The notes below the pieces were generated by a model. That model worked only from the letters and a program-made list of their open reading frames with translations. It ran no database searches and had not been told where the DNA came from. A DNA stretch of 64,000 bases from Gigaspora rosea (Eukaryota; Glomeromycota; Glomeromycetes; Diversisporales; Gigasporaceae), in the NCBI GenBank assembly GCA_003550325.1, contig QKWP01000200.1:1-64000 (forward strand), written 5' to 3'. Shown here in pieces: positions 42,635 through 53,558 of this stretch; positions within the stretch are counted from its first letter, which is position 1; each line of letters opens with the position of its first letter. The translations under genes were made by a program, and so were the position numbers.

Positions 42635-43322
42635 GGTGCCGCTGCCACTTGTTGGGTCACTAATCAGGCTCAGTTGGCCCCTGTTGATCAATGGAATGAC
42701 TGTCTCAACCTCGATATAAGTTTTCGACTATCCTTCATAGTCCACTTCAGGACACCGGCCCTTGAGAGTAAATGATTCGCTCAACTCACCCATGGAAACA
42801 AGGGATAAGTGAGGATGTCAATTCTTATCACATGGCTATAGAAGAATTGCTCCGCTGTGTTGAAGCTAGTGGACATCGATATTCTGAAAGTGCAAAAGCC
42901 CAAATGTTTATTAATGGACTTCGACCTGAACTTTCTACTTTAGTTGGCCCGTTTTTATCTAACTCTCTAACTGCTGCATATAAACGTACTAAAGCGGTCA
43001 AAAATTCTTTTAAACAAAACCCTTATTATTATAATCCTTATTTACCTGCTTCCATTCCATGCTACAGCAACCAGTTCTTGTAACTCCTCCTGTCACAGTC
43101 GCTCCTCCAGTCCAAGCTTCTTCCAAAACTGAAGAGGCTATTGTTAAGCTTGGAGAAGCTTTTATAGCCATGGCAGCCCAACTTAAAGAGAATAAAGAAG
43201 CCCCGCTAAAATTGGAACTCACTGCCACGGTACCCTTCTTATTGATGTGAACAGACTGGACACTATGTATGAAATTGTCCTTAGTCCGCACTACCTAATA
43301 ATTCTAGAGCTGTGGCTACTGG

Positions 43323-43570
43323 CAATTGTCACTTGAACACTTTTTAGACATTTTGGCCATTTTTTCAAATTAAAATCACTTAAAATTTTTTAAGATAATC
43401 TATTTTAATTTTATCACCAATGAGTCCAGCACCTAAAAAAATATATAATTATATATTTTTTAAATTACTTTATTGATTAGTTAAACATAGGACATAGGCT
43501 TGGACGATTTTGAACAATCTTGGACATTGGACAAAAAACATAGTATGGACACATCCAAGTGACAATACTG
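43323..43570. mobile_element. hAT-like MITE in Gyp2a gag, diverged relative of the 18266 family
   Basis: TIRs CAATTGTCACTTG and CAAGTGACAATACTG. Flanks GCTACTGG (43315-43322) and GCTACTAG (43571-43578) form an 8-bp duplication with one mismatch. The core TCCAGCACCTAAAAAAATAT followed by ATAATTATATA is the reverse of the core in the 18266 and 46480 copies. Gyp2b near 61525 keeps the empty site. Confidence 0.75.
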
Positions 43571-44949
43571 GCTACTAGTAGCAATGCGATTCTTGTGACC
43601 AAAATAGTCAACATCGACCCAACCCTCCAGCCCCTATCAATAATAATGGAAACAGTCATAACGGAGCTGTGCCCAATAATGCTCACACTTTTTTAAACCT
43701 TCATGAAGATGATCGGATGTTCATGGCAGGAAAAGAAAATGAATGGCCTAGTCAATCTACTCGGCTCAAGAGACGATGAACTGCGGAAGGTTCAGTTCAA
43801 AAGGGTCAGAGAGAGGAAACTGTGCACCCAACTGAGACAGTGACGAATCCTCCATCTCAGACCAAGACCAATCGGGCTCCGATCATCGAAAAAAGAAAAT
43901 CCTCAATGATCATTCGCAAATATCGGCCCTTGTACTCCCTACTCTATTGTGGCTGATATTTGAGACAAAATGGCCAATATTACTTTTGGACAATTACTCC
44001 AGTCGGTTTCTGCAATGCGCACACAATTGGTTCAAGGGCTTCGAAAGAAAGTTACCACCAAAAGGAAGTCCTGGACTTTTGCCAATCTCCAACCAACCCT
44101 ATCTCTATGGCCTTATACTGTGATGCAGTTGTTTATAATAAAATTATTCTACTCATAGTGGATAGTATTTCTTCTAGGAATGTTGTCTCTTCTCATTTGT
44201 TAAGTGAACTAGGTGTTAAAGTCGAAAGGCCTTCCATCGTCAATATGGTTAATGTTCATGGTCATAGCAAACGTGCTATTGGAGAAATTTCCAACTTTCC
44301 ATTTTTTGAGGGAGGAGTAAAAATTCTGATTGATGTTGTCATTACAGACGCCCTATCATATCAGGCTATAATTAGAAATGATTGGTTATCCAAAGTCCAT
44401 GCAAAAATAGATTATAATGCTTCCGAGATGCACTATATTAGGAGAATGAAGAAATTATAGTTCCGGTTAAATTTCGCCGAATACAGCATAACCCAATACA
44501 AGAAAACCATAACCCAAAAACTGGAAATGAAAAGGAAGAAGAGGACGTAGATGAACTTGAAATAGATGAGGAAGAGGAAATTGAGGATAAGTACGAAGAA
44601 GAAGAGTTAAAAGAATGGCTGTACAGATTTTCAGAAGAAGAAGACATTTTTTACTTTTATAACCCTTCAGATTTCACTTTAAATTCTGATGAACAGTTTT
44701 TTTCTGATGACCCCAATGATACTCCTATTGGCCCCTGAACTTCTACCTGATTATATGATGACTGAATGAAGAAGATGCTGTTTCTTTATATAATCTTGTT
44801 CCTAAAGGACGGGGTGTTCACGAAGCGTGGTGGGAAATAAACAGTGACAATGACTATCAGAATGACAATGATGAGTACATTTCCAAGTTTGAGAAAGAAA
44901 GTTTCGAGAAAGGCCAGAGGTTCTTCTTCGATGAACATTTCAAGTCAAC

Positions 44950-45722
44950 TCCTGAATTAGATATAGGACCGATTGAAGAAGAAGCTCAGGATAGTGTGTC
45001 TGAGTTTATTCTTGAGCATAAGGTCCTTTTTGCTTGGACTCCCCAGGATTTCAGAAAGACTAGTTAGTTTAGTCATGCATAAAATTTTTACTGCTGAAGC
45101 CCCTCTGGTTAAACAAAAGGCCTATCAGACTTCACTGATGAAAAAAGATTTTTGGTAATGAAATTGCCGATATGCTGGCGGGTGACATTATTCGACCTTC
45201 ATCCAGCCCTTGGTCTTCACCGTGGTACTGGTTAAGCAAAAAGATAAAATTTGATTCTGCATCGACTATAGGAAGCTTAATGCAGTAACCAAGAAGGATA
45301 ATTATCCTTTGCCGATTATTAAAGGGCTTCTCGATACTCTCAAAAATTCTTCAAGGTATACATCTTTGGACTTAGCTAGTGGATACTGGCAGATAGAGGT
45401 AAATCCTAAGGACCGAGAAAAGACGGCCTAAATCTGTCGCTTGGGAACCTTTGAGTTTAACGTTATGCCTTTCAGCTTGACAGTCGGCCGAAATAGAAAA
45501 AGTCAAAAAAAGAGTAGCCCGACTCGAAGAGAAGAAAGGAGAACCACATGAATAAAGATAAATTACAGCAAGACAAATGCCCCAGCCATGTTCTAGCATT
45601 TAATGGATCAAAATTTTCAAGGTATCAGCAGGAAATTTGTTGTTATATATCTTGATGATATTAATATTTTTTCGTCAAGCCGTGATGAGCACCTTCAGCA
45701 TTTGAGAGAAGTTTTTAGATGT
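44950..45722 (+). pseudogene. Gyp2a reverse transcriptase, N-terminal part, truncated by Gyp2b
   Basis: Broken frames contain KFEKESFEKGQRFFFDEHF, then an RT start with APLVKQKAYQTSLMKKD, WSSPW-like and NAVTKKDNYPLPIIKGLLDT segments, LDLASGYWQIEVNPKD, and YLDDINIFSSSRDEHLQHLR. The reading stops at ATGT (45719-45722), exactly where the Gyp2b LTR starts. The rest of Gyp2a pol should lie beyond the right edge of the window. Confidence 0.75.
45483..45571 (+). other. 89-bp insertion inside Gyp2a RT with 4-bp duplication
   Basis: GACA (45479-45482 and 45572-45575) flanks an 89-bp segment absent from the Gyp2b RT. The segment reads in one frame as a coiled-coil-like SAEIEKVKKRVARLEEKKGE followed by PHE and a stop. 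It has no inverted repeats. Origin unknown; possibly an inserted fragment of a host coding sequence. Confidence 0.45.
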
Positions 45723-47154
45723 TGTTACTATCCAGTTGGGAGATATTAGACCCGGCAGTAGAGCTATCGGGATAGTGAACAATAATTACGAGTTAACAAT
45801 AGAGAAATCCGGAGAGAAAATTATGTTGGTGTAAAAGGAGTTGAATCAAGTGTAAGGGGTTAAAAAGTGATGAATTAATGTATAATCAAACCAAAGGGTT
45901 ATCTAACGATATCAATCATTAATCAGCAGAAACAATCAAACAATACAGCAGTTAAATAAATCTATCTATAGTCCTAAACGTATTATCAATAAAACAATCA
46001 AATATCGGTATATCGATATGTGTATCAGCAGCAGAGTCAAAATAATCAAACAATAAATAAAATAACTAATAAAACAAATAACAAAACTGCAGCGTAATGC
46101 TAACAAGCAGTGTTGAGAATTCGATAATAAAAGTATATATAAGTTGTCTTCGGCTTTGAAATGCCTACTAACTTATATAGGGTCAAGGTTTATTATTTAA
46201 ACAAAAAAGCAGATTGAAGTCTGAAGTCTTTATTGAAGGCAGAATTTGGGCCTTTAAATACATGTTTTTAGATACATAAATTAATTACAGTACTCTATTC
46301 AAGAAAACTTTTATCCATGTCAACTTATTTTTAGAATCATTCGATTCTTTTCAATACCAATCCCTTCATTAGTCACATTAATTTCAACTACACCTTTGCC
46401 TTATTTAAAAGTTCTGTCTGTGAAGATGAAAATTTGAAACGTATCGGCAGATTCCTGAAAATATTTAAATGCCTTGAGGCAGTGTTGTACATTTTCACTG
46501 TCACAGCCTTTTTTTGCCATGTCCCAATGTCCCAATATCACAGCACCCCAAGTGTCCCAACTATGTCCCAAGCCTTAATATTTATAAATTAATTTAAAAA
46601 AATATATAATTATATATTTTTTTAGGTGCTGAACACATTTTTAAAAAAATTTAATTAGATTATCTTAATAAAATTTTAAGTAATTTCAATTTATAAAATT
46701 GTTCCAAAATGTCCCAACATATGTTCCAACTGTCCCATGTACAACACTGCCTTGAGACATCCAAGATAGGCCAAATATTCAAGTGTCACCATGAGACACG
46801 TACTGAAGACTTCTTATTCAAGCGCGTTAGTGTAAACGGAGGTCGGGTGGTAGCAGTCGATCCATCTTCCGATCGATTATCATATCTATAAAAGACTTCG
46901 ATCCAATCTTTAGTATAATATCCCAATAAAGTAATAAGAAATGATATGTATACGTATAACAAAATAGGAAATAACAGAGATATGTATATAATAACAAATA
47001 AAGAAATAGTAAAGAATGTTCATATATCTATCGGTCATCGATTAAATCAATGATCAGGATTTGCGGTTTAAGAGTTTAGAGTAATCAATGTAATTTAATC
47101 ATGGGATACCGATAGGGCTATCAGAAAAAAAATTTTAATTTTTTAAATATAACA
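45723..47154 (-). repeat. Gyp2b 3' LTR, with MITE insertion
   Basis: In element orientation it starts TGTTATATTTAAAAAATT and ends CTGGATAGTAACA. Net of the 270-bp MITE and its duplication it is about 1153 bp, in line with the Gyp2a LTR. It shows the undisturbed site for Gyp1 near 46257-46267 (AAATACATGTTTTTAG). Confidence 0.85.
46480..46749. mobile_element. hAT-like MITE in Gyp2b 3' LTR
   Basis: TIRs CAGTGTTGTACAT / ATGTACAACACTG. Flanks CCTTGAGG (46472-46479) and CCTTGAGA (46750-46757) form an 8-bp duplication. The Gyp2a LTR near 31550 keeps the empty site (GATGCCTCAAGGCATTC). Its body closely matches the copy at 18266-18544. Confidence 0.85.
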
Positions 47155-47908
47155 AACTTTTCTACTTAATTATCGAGCTCCTGCGACATATGGGCGGATT
47201 TGACTCCAAATCGATTATATCACATTATGTGATAATTTGGGTTAGAAACATTATGGCGTTAATACTGTAAATATATTTAATATATAAAATTGATACAAAT
47301 TTATCACATAAAGGATAATTTTTAAGGCTTTTAATAATACAGTATATAATTCAAAGAAATATAATAAATTTATTAATAAAAATAAATAGTAAGTCTAATT
47401 TAAAAAACATGACAAGTCTCTTGGAAAATAAATATTGAACGCTATTATTTTCGAAATTGGTCTCATAATATTTTCACAATATTTTCACACAAGTATTTCA
47501 CTTAACACCTGTACTTTTAAAAATATTTGTTCCATAATAAATATTTCAAAATTTTTCTTTCTCGATCTTCTATGCAATTCATATATTTAGCACGATATTT
47601 AAAAAAAGAGGTTTGTAAATATAAAGGTGCTAAAAAAAATATAAATAAACAAAAGACAGAGAACCTGATATAAAATCTTATTTAAAAGCTAATATTTTTA
47701 GTTTCAATACCTTTCGCTCATTTCTACCTATTTCTATTCATTTCTACTCATTTCTACTCATTTCAACAAAAACCCATTTACAACCATCTACAAACCGTGA
47801 TTGCAAGTAGATTCAAGAGAGATAATTGTTTATGATTGGTTTAGAACTCATCTAATCGTAATATTGATTTTTAGTATAGGACAAATTCGTAATAATCCCA
47901 AACCAAAT
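47155..47908 (-). other. Gyp2b 3' untranslated region
   Basis: AT-rich sequence between the integrase end and the 3' LTR. It contains a small TTTCTACTCA tandem repeat near 47715-47765. No clear polypurine tract; the LTR is preceded by GTAGAAAAGTT. Confidence 0.5.
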
Positions 47909-49300
47909 TTATTTGATTGCCGCAAATTTGAAGATCTTATTTACAAATTCACGATCATCACAAAATTTACATTGTGAACGGAGCCAAATCAGCCCATATG
48001 AGATGTAAAGGTCCGGACTACTATCAACCTGATTTGCTGGAGGATGATACAACTTCAAACGATTACCATGATACTTCTGTTTCAGCACCTTATCGTCCAT
48101 GGTCCTAAGTTTATAAACACCATTACCAAGAGCGTCATGGATGTAAAAAGGTACCTCCATTTTTCTTTCAGTTTATTCTTATGGGTCCCTTCTAGAAACT
48201 ATTTATAACGAAGGACTTGATCTCCTATAGTATAGCTTTCAATGGTATATTTCTGGTCATGGCGCTTCTTCTAGCGTAATTGGGCATTTTAGTTCTTTTC
48301 TGTGCTTTTCTTTGAATTTTCGGTATATCTCCTAACAATACCACAACTCTTCGAAGAATGTTGGACTGCAAGTTTCTTTCGTTCGAAAGGGGTGGTAATT
48401 TTAATTTGGCGACTTCTCTAGAAAGAATAGCGTCCCTCCCGTAGAGTAAATAGAAGGGTTCGTAACCCGTTATGGCATGTCGAGTGGTCTGATAGGCAAA
48501 GAGTGCAGGAGAAATAAATTGATCCCAATCAAGATGGAATTGGATTGTACATTTGGATAAAACTTCACAAAGGGTTCGGTTGAAACGCTCGACCAAACCA
48601 ATGGTCTGGGGTGATACACAGTTGAATACTAATATTGGAATTGAGGTTGTTCACAAATATGATCGACCAATTTGTTGGCAAAATGCTTTCCTTGGTCTGA
48701 TAAGAGTTCTTTGGGGCTGCCATGCCGACAAATAATGTCTTCAATTAAAAAACTGGCGACAGCTGAGGCGGTTGCTTCCAATAGGGCACGTGCTTCTAGC
48801 CATTTGGTGAGATACTTAGTAGCAACGACGATATATTTCTTTCCAGATTTAGTAGGAATTATAGTCCAACAATATCAATCTCTATGCGGTCGAAAGGTTG
48901 ACCAATCATAATCGGGTAAAGGGGTTCACGTGTTCGGGGTCTTCCTTTCTGCTGACAAGCGTCACAGTACCTTACATACTCCTTAATATCTTCTCCCATT
49001 TGCGGCCAAAAGAATTTATAGGAAATTCGTTGAAGAGTAGAATAAAACCAAAATGTCCGAACAAAGGATCTGTGTGCATACTAAAAAGAATAGCAGGGAC
49101 TTCATAGGGTAACAGTATTCGAAGAAGTCAGTGAGGGGGTTGTCGTGATCTTTTAAACAGTAGATTGTTAGTAATGATATAATGTCTTGTTTGGGTAATT
49201 AAATGCTTTTGTTTTTTGGGTTTCACAGTAGTTGGGTTAGTAAGGTAATCAAAAAATGTTTTGTAGACTTCGGGATCCATTGTGGTGTTGTTTTGACGAG
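47909..49300 (-). pseudogene. Gyp2b integrase remnant
   Basis: Minus-strand pieces in shifting frames include a zinc-binding part (CDACQQKGRPRT), catalytic-core segments around the first Asp (EIDIVG), the second Asp (LLSDQGKHFANKL) and the Glu (MVERFNRTLCEVL), and the gypsy C-terminal motif (GNGVYKLRTMDDKVLKQKYH). Several frameshifts and stops show it is inactive. Confidence 0.75.
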
Positions 49301-49399
49301 ACAAGGAAATATAACAGAAAATAAAAAATGTAAAAAAAATAAAAAATAAAAGAAGAAATACTAATAGTTGATAATGAAAAAGGGGTTGGTAACAGATAG

Positions 49400-50690
49400 T
49401 CAGAAAAAAGTTGGAATAAATATCGAATGGTTCAGAAATTCAAGACAAGGAATCGGCATTGGTATGTTGTCTACCGGCTCAGTTTTAATGGTAAAGTCAA
49501 ATTCTTGTAGGGATAAAATCCAACGTGCTACATGTTCTCGAGGAAGTTTTGATTAATCAAAAATTTGAGGGCCGAATGGTCAATAATCAAGGTGAATCGG
49601 GTGCCATAGAGGTACTGACGGAAATAAGTCACTTTCTATATAACGGCTAAACATTTTTGTTCCGTGACCAAATAATTCTTTTCTGCTGAAGTTAAGGTTC
49701 AACTGGTATACAAGATAACTCTCTCTCTACCTTGATTATTCTTTTGGGAAAGAATAGCACCTATAGCAATTCCTGAAGCATCAGCAAACAATAAAAATTC
49801 TTGGTCGAAATTTGGATAAGCAAGTACAGGAGCAGAAGTAACTTTTTCCTTTAATAATTGAAAGGCTTCTTGTTGTAACAGGGTCCAAATATAATTTTCT
49901 CCTTTTTTCAGAAGAAGGTTAAGAGGGGCAGCAAGCTTTAAGAAATTCTCAATAAATCTATGATAGTAAGAAGCCAAACCTAAAAATCCACGGAGTTGCC
50001 GGAGGGTCGTAGGGATGGAAAAATTTTGAACCACTTCAACTTTCTTAGAGTCAGTCGAAATTTTTTGGGCACTAACGATATACCGAGAAACTTAAGTTCT
50101 TTTTTTGCAAAGTGACACTTACGGAGATTTAATTTTAAACCAGTATCATTAAGACATCTAAAAACTTCCCTTAAATGCTGAAGGTGCTCAACATAGCTTG
50201 TCAAAAAAATATTAATATCGTCAAGATATATAAACGACAAATTTCCTGCTGATACTTTGAAAAATTTGATCCATTAAACACTAGAACGTGGCTGGGGCAT
50301 TCATTAAGCTGAAAAGCATAATGTTAAACTTAAAGACAGATGAAGGCCATCTTTTCTCGGTCCTTAGGATCTACCTCTATCTCCAGGGATGTGTACAATG
50401 AAGAATTTTTGAGAGTATCGAGAAGGTCATTAATAATCGGCAAAGGATAATTATCCTTCTTGGTCACCGCATTAAGCCTTCTATAGTCGATGCAGAATTG
50501 AATTTTATCTTTTTGCTTAACCAGTACCACAGGGAAAGACCAAGGGCTGGATAAAGATCGAATAATGTCACCTGCCAGCATATCAGCAATTTCATTTTCC
50601 AAAAAATCTTTTTTTATTGGTGAAGTCTGATAGGCCTTTTGTTTAACCGGAGGGGCTTTAGTAGTAAAAATTTTATGCATAACTAAACTA
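49400..50690 (-). pseudogene. Gyp2b reverse transcriptase and RNase H remnant
   Basis: The minus strand reads KAPPVKQKAYQTSPIKKDFL, WSFPVVLVKQKDKIQFCIDY, RRLNAVTKKDNYPLPIINDL, then a deletion that fuses SL to EIEVDPKDREKMAF (the LASGYWQ motif is lost), IYLDDINIF, LRGFLGLASYYHRFIENFLK and RNase H LLFADASGIAIGAILSQKNN. Frameshifts separate these pieces. The upstream part of RT lies across the inserted TIR element at 60046 and above. Confidence 0.8.
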
Positions 50691-50696
50691 GTCTTT
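50691..50696. other. Left 6-bp target duplication of the TIR element
   Basis: GTCTTT, repeated at 60040-60045. The related Gyp2a RT at 45055-45061 reads GAAAGACTAG (complement of the site) without interruption. Confidence 0.9.
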
Positions 50697-51121
50697 AGTA
50701 GGGCAAAAATAGGAGTTCTGTGACATTTTTTTCATACCTCTATATGAATGAAGTTTTAAAATCATTTTAATCGTTATCCTGCTATATTTTATAGCACTTT
50801 TATATACTTTAGCTTGGTGTAAATTTTTATATAGCTAGAAGATGATAAAAATTTGATCACGTCGTCATTCATATATATTAGAGTGATGATAAAAATTGTT
50901 TATATCATCAACTAATCCAAGACCCAAAGGGTCATTGCTTCACAATATCATATTAATTTTTATAAAAAAGAAGCTCCTGAGCCTTTTCCTAAAGTCTATT
51001 AATATACTGGGTTAAATAATATCTATTAGCATGCTTTCTACAAAGCCCAGGTTTAGAGCTAGTTGGTTTACTACAAACTTTGCAAGGAAAATGCTTTCTA
51101 GCCTTCCAATGTTCATGGCAT
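50697..51121. repeat. Left terminal inverted repeat (about 425 bp)
   Basis: It matches the inverse of 59615-60039 with a few percent mismatches by eye. It contains one double-hairpin repeat (50921-50947) and the 3' part of a Cys-rich ORF reading outward. Confidence 0.92.
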
Positions 51122-51282
51122 CCTTCAGGCCGATGACAAGTACGTCCACAAATAACTCTAGTTCTGAGTAAATAAATACAAGTATATTCACCTATCATAG
51201 TATATAAACATGAAAATTTCAATTTAAACAAAAAGTTCCGGTATATTAATACAAACAACGGAATACCAGCACCCATATACAA
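50989..51282 (-). CDS. Cys-rich ORF in the left TIR
   Basis: The conserved part reads CHEHWKARKHFPCKVCSKPT, then SSKPGLCRKHANRYYLTQYI, then NRL, giving a C/H pattern that could bind zinc (C-x-x-H, C-x-x-C, C-x-x-x-H). It also appears in the right TIR with the same outward orientation. The N-terminal half of this frame differs from the right copy, so the true start is unclear. Function unknown; location in the TIRs hints at a role in, or linkage to, terminus recognition. Confidence 0.5.
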   Translation of the reverse strand: MYMGAGIPLFVLIYRNFLFKLKFSCLYTMIGEYTCIYLLRTRVICGRTCHRPEGCHEHWKARKHFPCKVCSKPTSSKPGLCRKHANRYYLTQYINRL

Positions 51283-51315
51283 ACTTTAGATAATCAAAAC
51301 ATATCACATATTCAA

Positions 51316-51774
51316 ATGTCATCTTCTAATAAAAATATCGATCAAGTATCTGATAAGGCCAGATCTTTAGCTAAAATTCAAATAACTGATAAGGCCAGAA
51401 CCTTAGCTGAAATTCAAATAATTGAAACCAAACCCACATACCAAGAAGTCAAGCAAGCTTTAATTAATGTAGTTAAAGCAGGTCTTTATTATAGAAAACC
51501 AAAAGATGGCAAGTTCATGCAAAATTATAAAGAAAGAATTAGAAAATTACGTCAAGCAGAAGACCCAGAAGAATATATACTAAATTTGGCTATGGCAATA
51601 TTTCCCAATGAAGAAAAATATTATAAAACTATGAATGACTACAAAGAATTTTATGGGCGTGACCCAAAAATATTTACTTCTATTATGGAACTGTATAAAT
51701 TATATTACAAATTAGCTAGAGTTCATTTTATTAAAGAAACCCAAATTGATGAAGAAGACTTTCTTAATTCATAA
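51316..51774 (+). CDS. Unknown 152-aa protein of the TIR element
   Basis: An intact frame with ATG. The N-terminus holds an internal duplication (DKARSLAKIQI and DKARTLAEIQI). The rest is helical and charged, with GLYYRKPKDGKFMQNYKERI and a Tyr-rich segment KYYKTMNDYKEFYGRDPKIF. I recognise no family. It starts about 200 bp inside the left TIR and its 3' end overlaps the end of the ancestral integrase gene (tail to tail, 51764-51774). It is one of few intact genes in the element. Confidence 0.6.
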   Translation: MSSSNKNIDQVSDKARSLAKIQITDKARTLAEIQIIETKPTYQEVKQALINVVKAGLYYRKPKDGKFMQNYKERIRKLRQAEDPEEYILNLAMAIFPNEEKYYKTMNDYKEFYGRDPKIFTSIMELYKLYYKLARVHFIKETQIDEEDFLNS

Positions 51775-52878
51775 GTACCCATTTAGGTGGCAATTCTGTA
51801 TTAGGAGGGACAATTAAAAGCTCTTCTCTAACAAAAGACTGCTTTGGGCTATTTCTATTAATATCTTCAATTCAATATAAAACTGGTTGATTTTTTTGTA
51901 CTAGAGATTTACGAATATAATAAATCTAAGGAGACCAATTCATATCAGTAGCATGTCTTCTTCTACCTTCCAATTCACTAGGCTTAAGTAAATATAAAAC
52001 AGGATCATTATATGTTAATCGAATATCATCATAATCTATAGATCCATATCTTGGTTTAGAAGCTTTAGCATATACAAATTTCTTTTTAATAGCTTTATTT
52101 GGGGTTATACCAAGAAGTCGAGTTACAGAGTTATTAAGATCATTAATAATAATTGGGAGTTTCTTAACCCAGGCTCTTGATCTTTTAGGTAAAGGTAGCA
52201 ATAACTCTTGTGCATCTTGAATACGAAATAATTTTTTAGCTAAAGTTCGATTAAATCTTTCAACTATACCTATACTACTTTTAGAACTAGCTTTTTGGAT
52301 TTTAACACCATGTCCTTTCATAAGTTTTTCAAGCTTCCTTTAAACTCTGAACCCATATTAGTTAATAATAATTTAGGCCATATAAGAAGGCACTTTGAAT
52401 TATTAAAAATTTTAACGAAAACTTTAGCAACTATAGCAGAAGTTAGTATACCTTCCAAAGAAGGCTCATCCATATTCAAAATATCCAAAGTAGTTCCAAT
52501 TGGTTCTGCCCATTTATATCTTGATTCTACATCTATACAAGTAAGACAAAATATATAAGTTATAGATTCTACTTTATCATATGGCATATAAAGAATATCA
52601 GCTTGTATAACTTCTATAGGAACAGTAATTTTGTTAAAGCCAGCACAAGGAATATACTTTGGCTGAGCTTTATGAATTAAGAATAATAACTGTCTTTCAA
52701 GCCAATTACGCACTTCATTTATAGAAAAATTGTATCCAGCTTTTAGAGAAGCTTCATACAATTTTTTTGCAGTTCTTTGATAGCTATTAGGTTGATAATA
52801 AATCTTATGCAAAGCAATAGATATATCTAATTCACAAGCCTTTTCAGAATCTACATGAATAATAGGAATAGATAACAT
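51764..52878 (-). pseudogene. Retrovirus-type DDE integrase of the TIR element (inactivated)
   Basis: It starts at ATG 52878. A helical N-terminal DNA-binding-like part (NSYQRTAKKLYEASLKAGYN, then EVRNWLERQ) precedes the rve core: first Asp in EVIQADILYMPYDKVE, CIDVESRYKWAEPI, a position where the second Asp is expected but reads Asn (LLLTNMGSEFKG), and Glu in SIGIVERFNRTLAKKL. A frameshift near 52315 splits the gene, and two in-frame stops (51926-51928 and further down) interrupt the C-terminal domain, which is otherwise open to 51764. The absence of an HHCC zinc domain and the WLxxQ N-terminus resemble Polinton/Ginger-type integrases rather than gypsy ones. Confidence 0.8.
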
Positions 52879-53558
52879 CTTTTCTTATTATCCCTTAATT
52901 TGTTATACAGGCATATTTGCCTGCAAAAATTTTAAAATTTTAAACTTTTTAAATAAAACCTTAAATATTAATTTTAGCTATATACTTTCTAAGTAAAAAA
53001 TATAATATTAGTTTTGTTTTATCAACTTTATAATAAAATTTTTTTAAAATTATTAAAAAACTTTGGTATAATAAAAGTTTAAAGTTTTTGTTTTGGAACT
53101 TTAGCTATAGAATTTTTTCTTTAGGTTTTCTCAAATTTTATATGTTCCCGTTTATAAAAAAAATTTTCACTTCTAATACAAGTCTTAATTTTTACAAGTA
53201 AATCATATAAAGTCAAATAATGAAAGTTGTCATCCTTTATATAAACTACAATATTGTATTAGAAACTATATTTTTAAAACCAATATTTAAAGAATTCGCC
53301 AAGATATTGTAAAATATTTTTTTAGTTAAAAAATTTCTTTAAAATTTAATATTTTCAGCTTATAAGCAACATAAACTTTTTGTTCTATAATATAAATTTA
53401 AATAATTCAAAATATAATCCTTGTTATTAATATTATAATACCAAATTTTATTTAAATATTTTAAATGATTAAAAAAATAGATCAGAGGTATATTTATAGT
53501 AATTTTACAGCAAATTTGCCTGCGAACTAGTACAAACTAAGGGATAGTTTAAAAAAAG
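52879..53558. other. AT-rich divergent intergenic region of the TIR element
   Basis: It separates the minus-strand integrase from the plus-strand gag-pro genes and probably holds both promoters. No motif can be fixed. Confidence 0.45.

Larger units (their letters stand above)
41807..44760 (+). pseudogene. Gyp2a gag-protease remnant
   Basis: Broken frames match those of Gyp2b on the other strand: an N-terminal part with ENIEVPQPQVPTPIANSIAD, a capsid-like part (ISEDVNSYHMAIEELLRCVE, then AQMFINGLRPELSTLVGPFL), a linker with NPYYYNPYLPAS, and a retropepsin-like part at about 44100-44440 (IVDSISSRNVVSSHLLSELG, then NDWLSKVHAKIDYNASEM). The catalytic triad is DSI here instead of DSG, so the protease is dead. 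An acidic Glu-rich stretch follows. Stops, frameshifts and two MITE insertions (42520-42634, 43323-43570) confirm decay. Confidence 0.8.

Noticed and set aside
44438-44647. Serine-rich 69-codon minus-strand frame
   Set aside because: Antisense of the acidic GAA/GAG-rich part of Gyp2a gag-pro.
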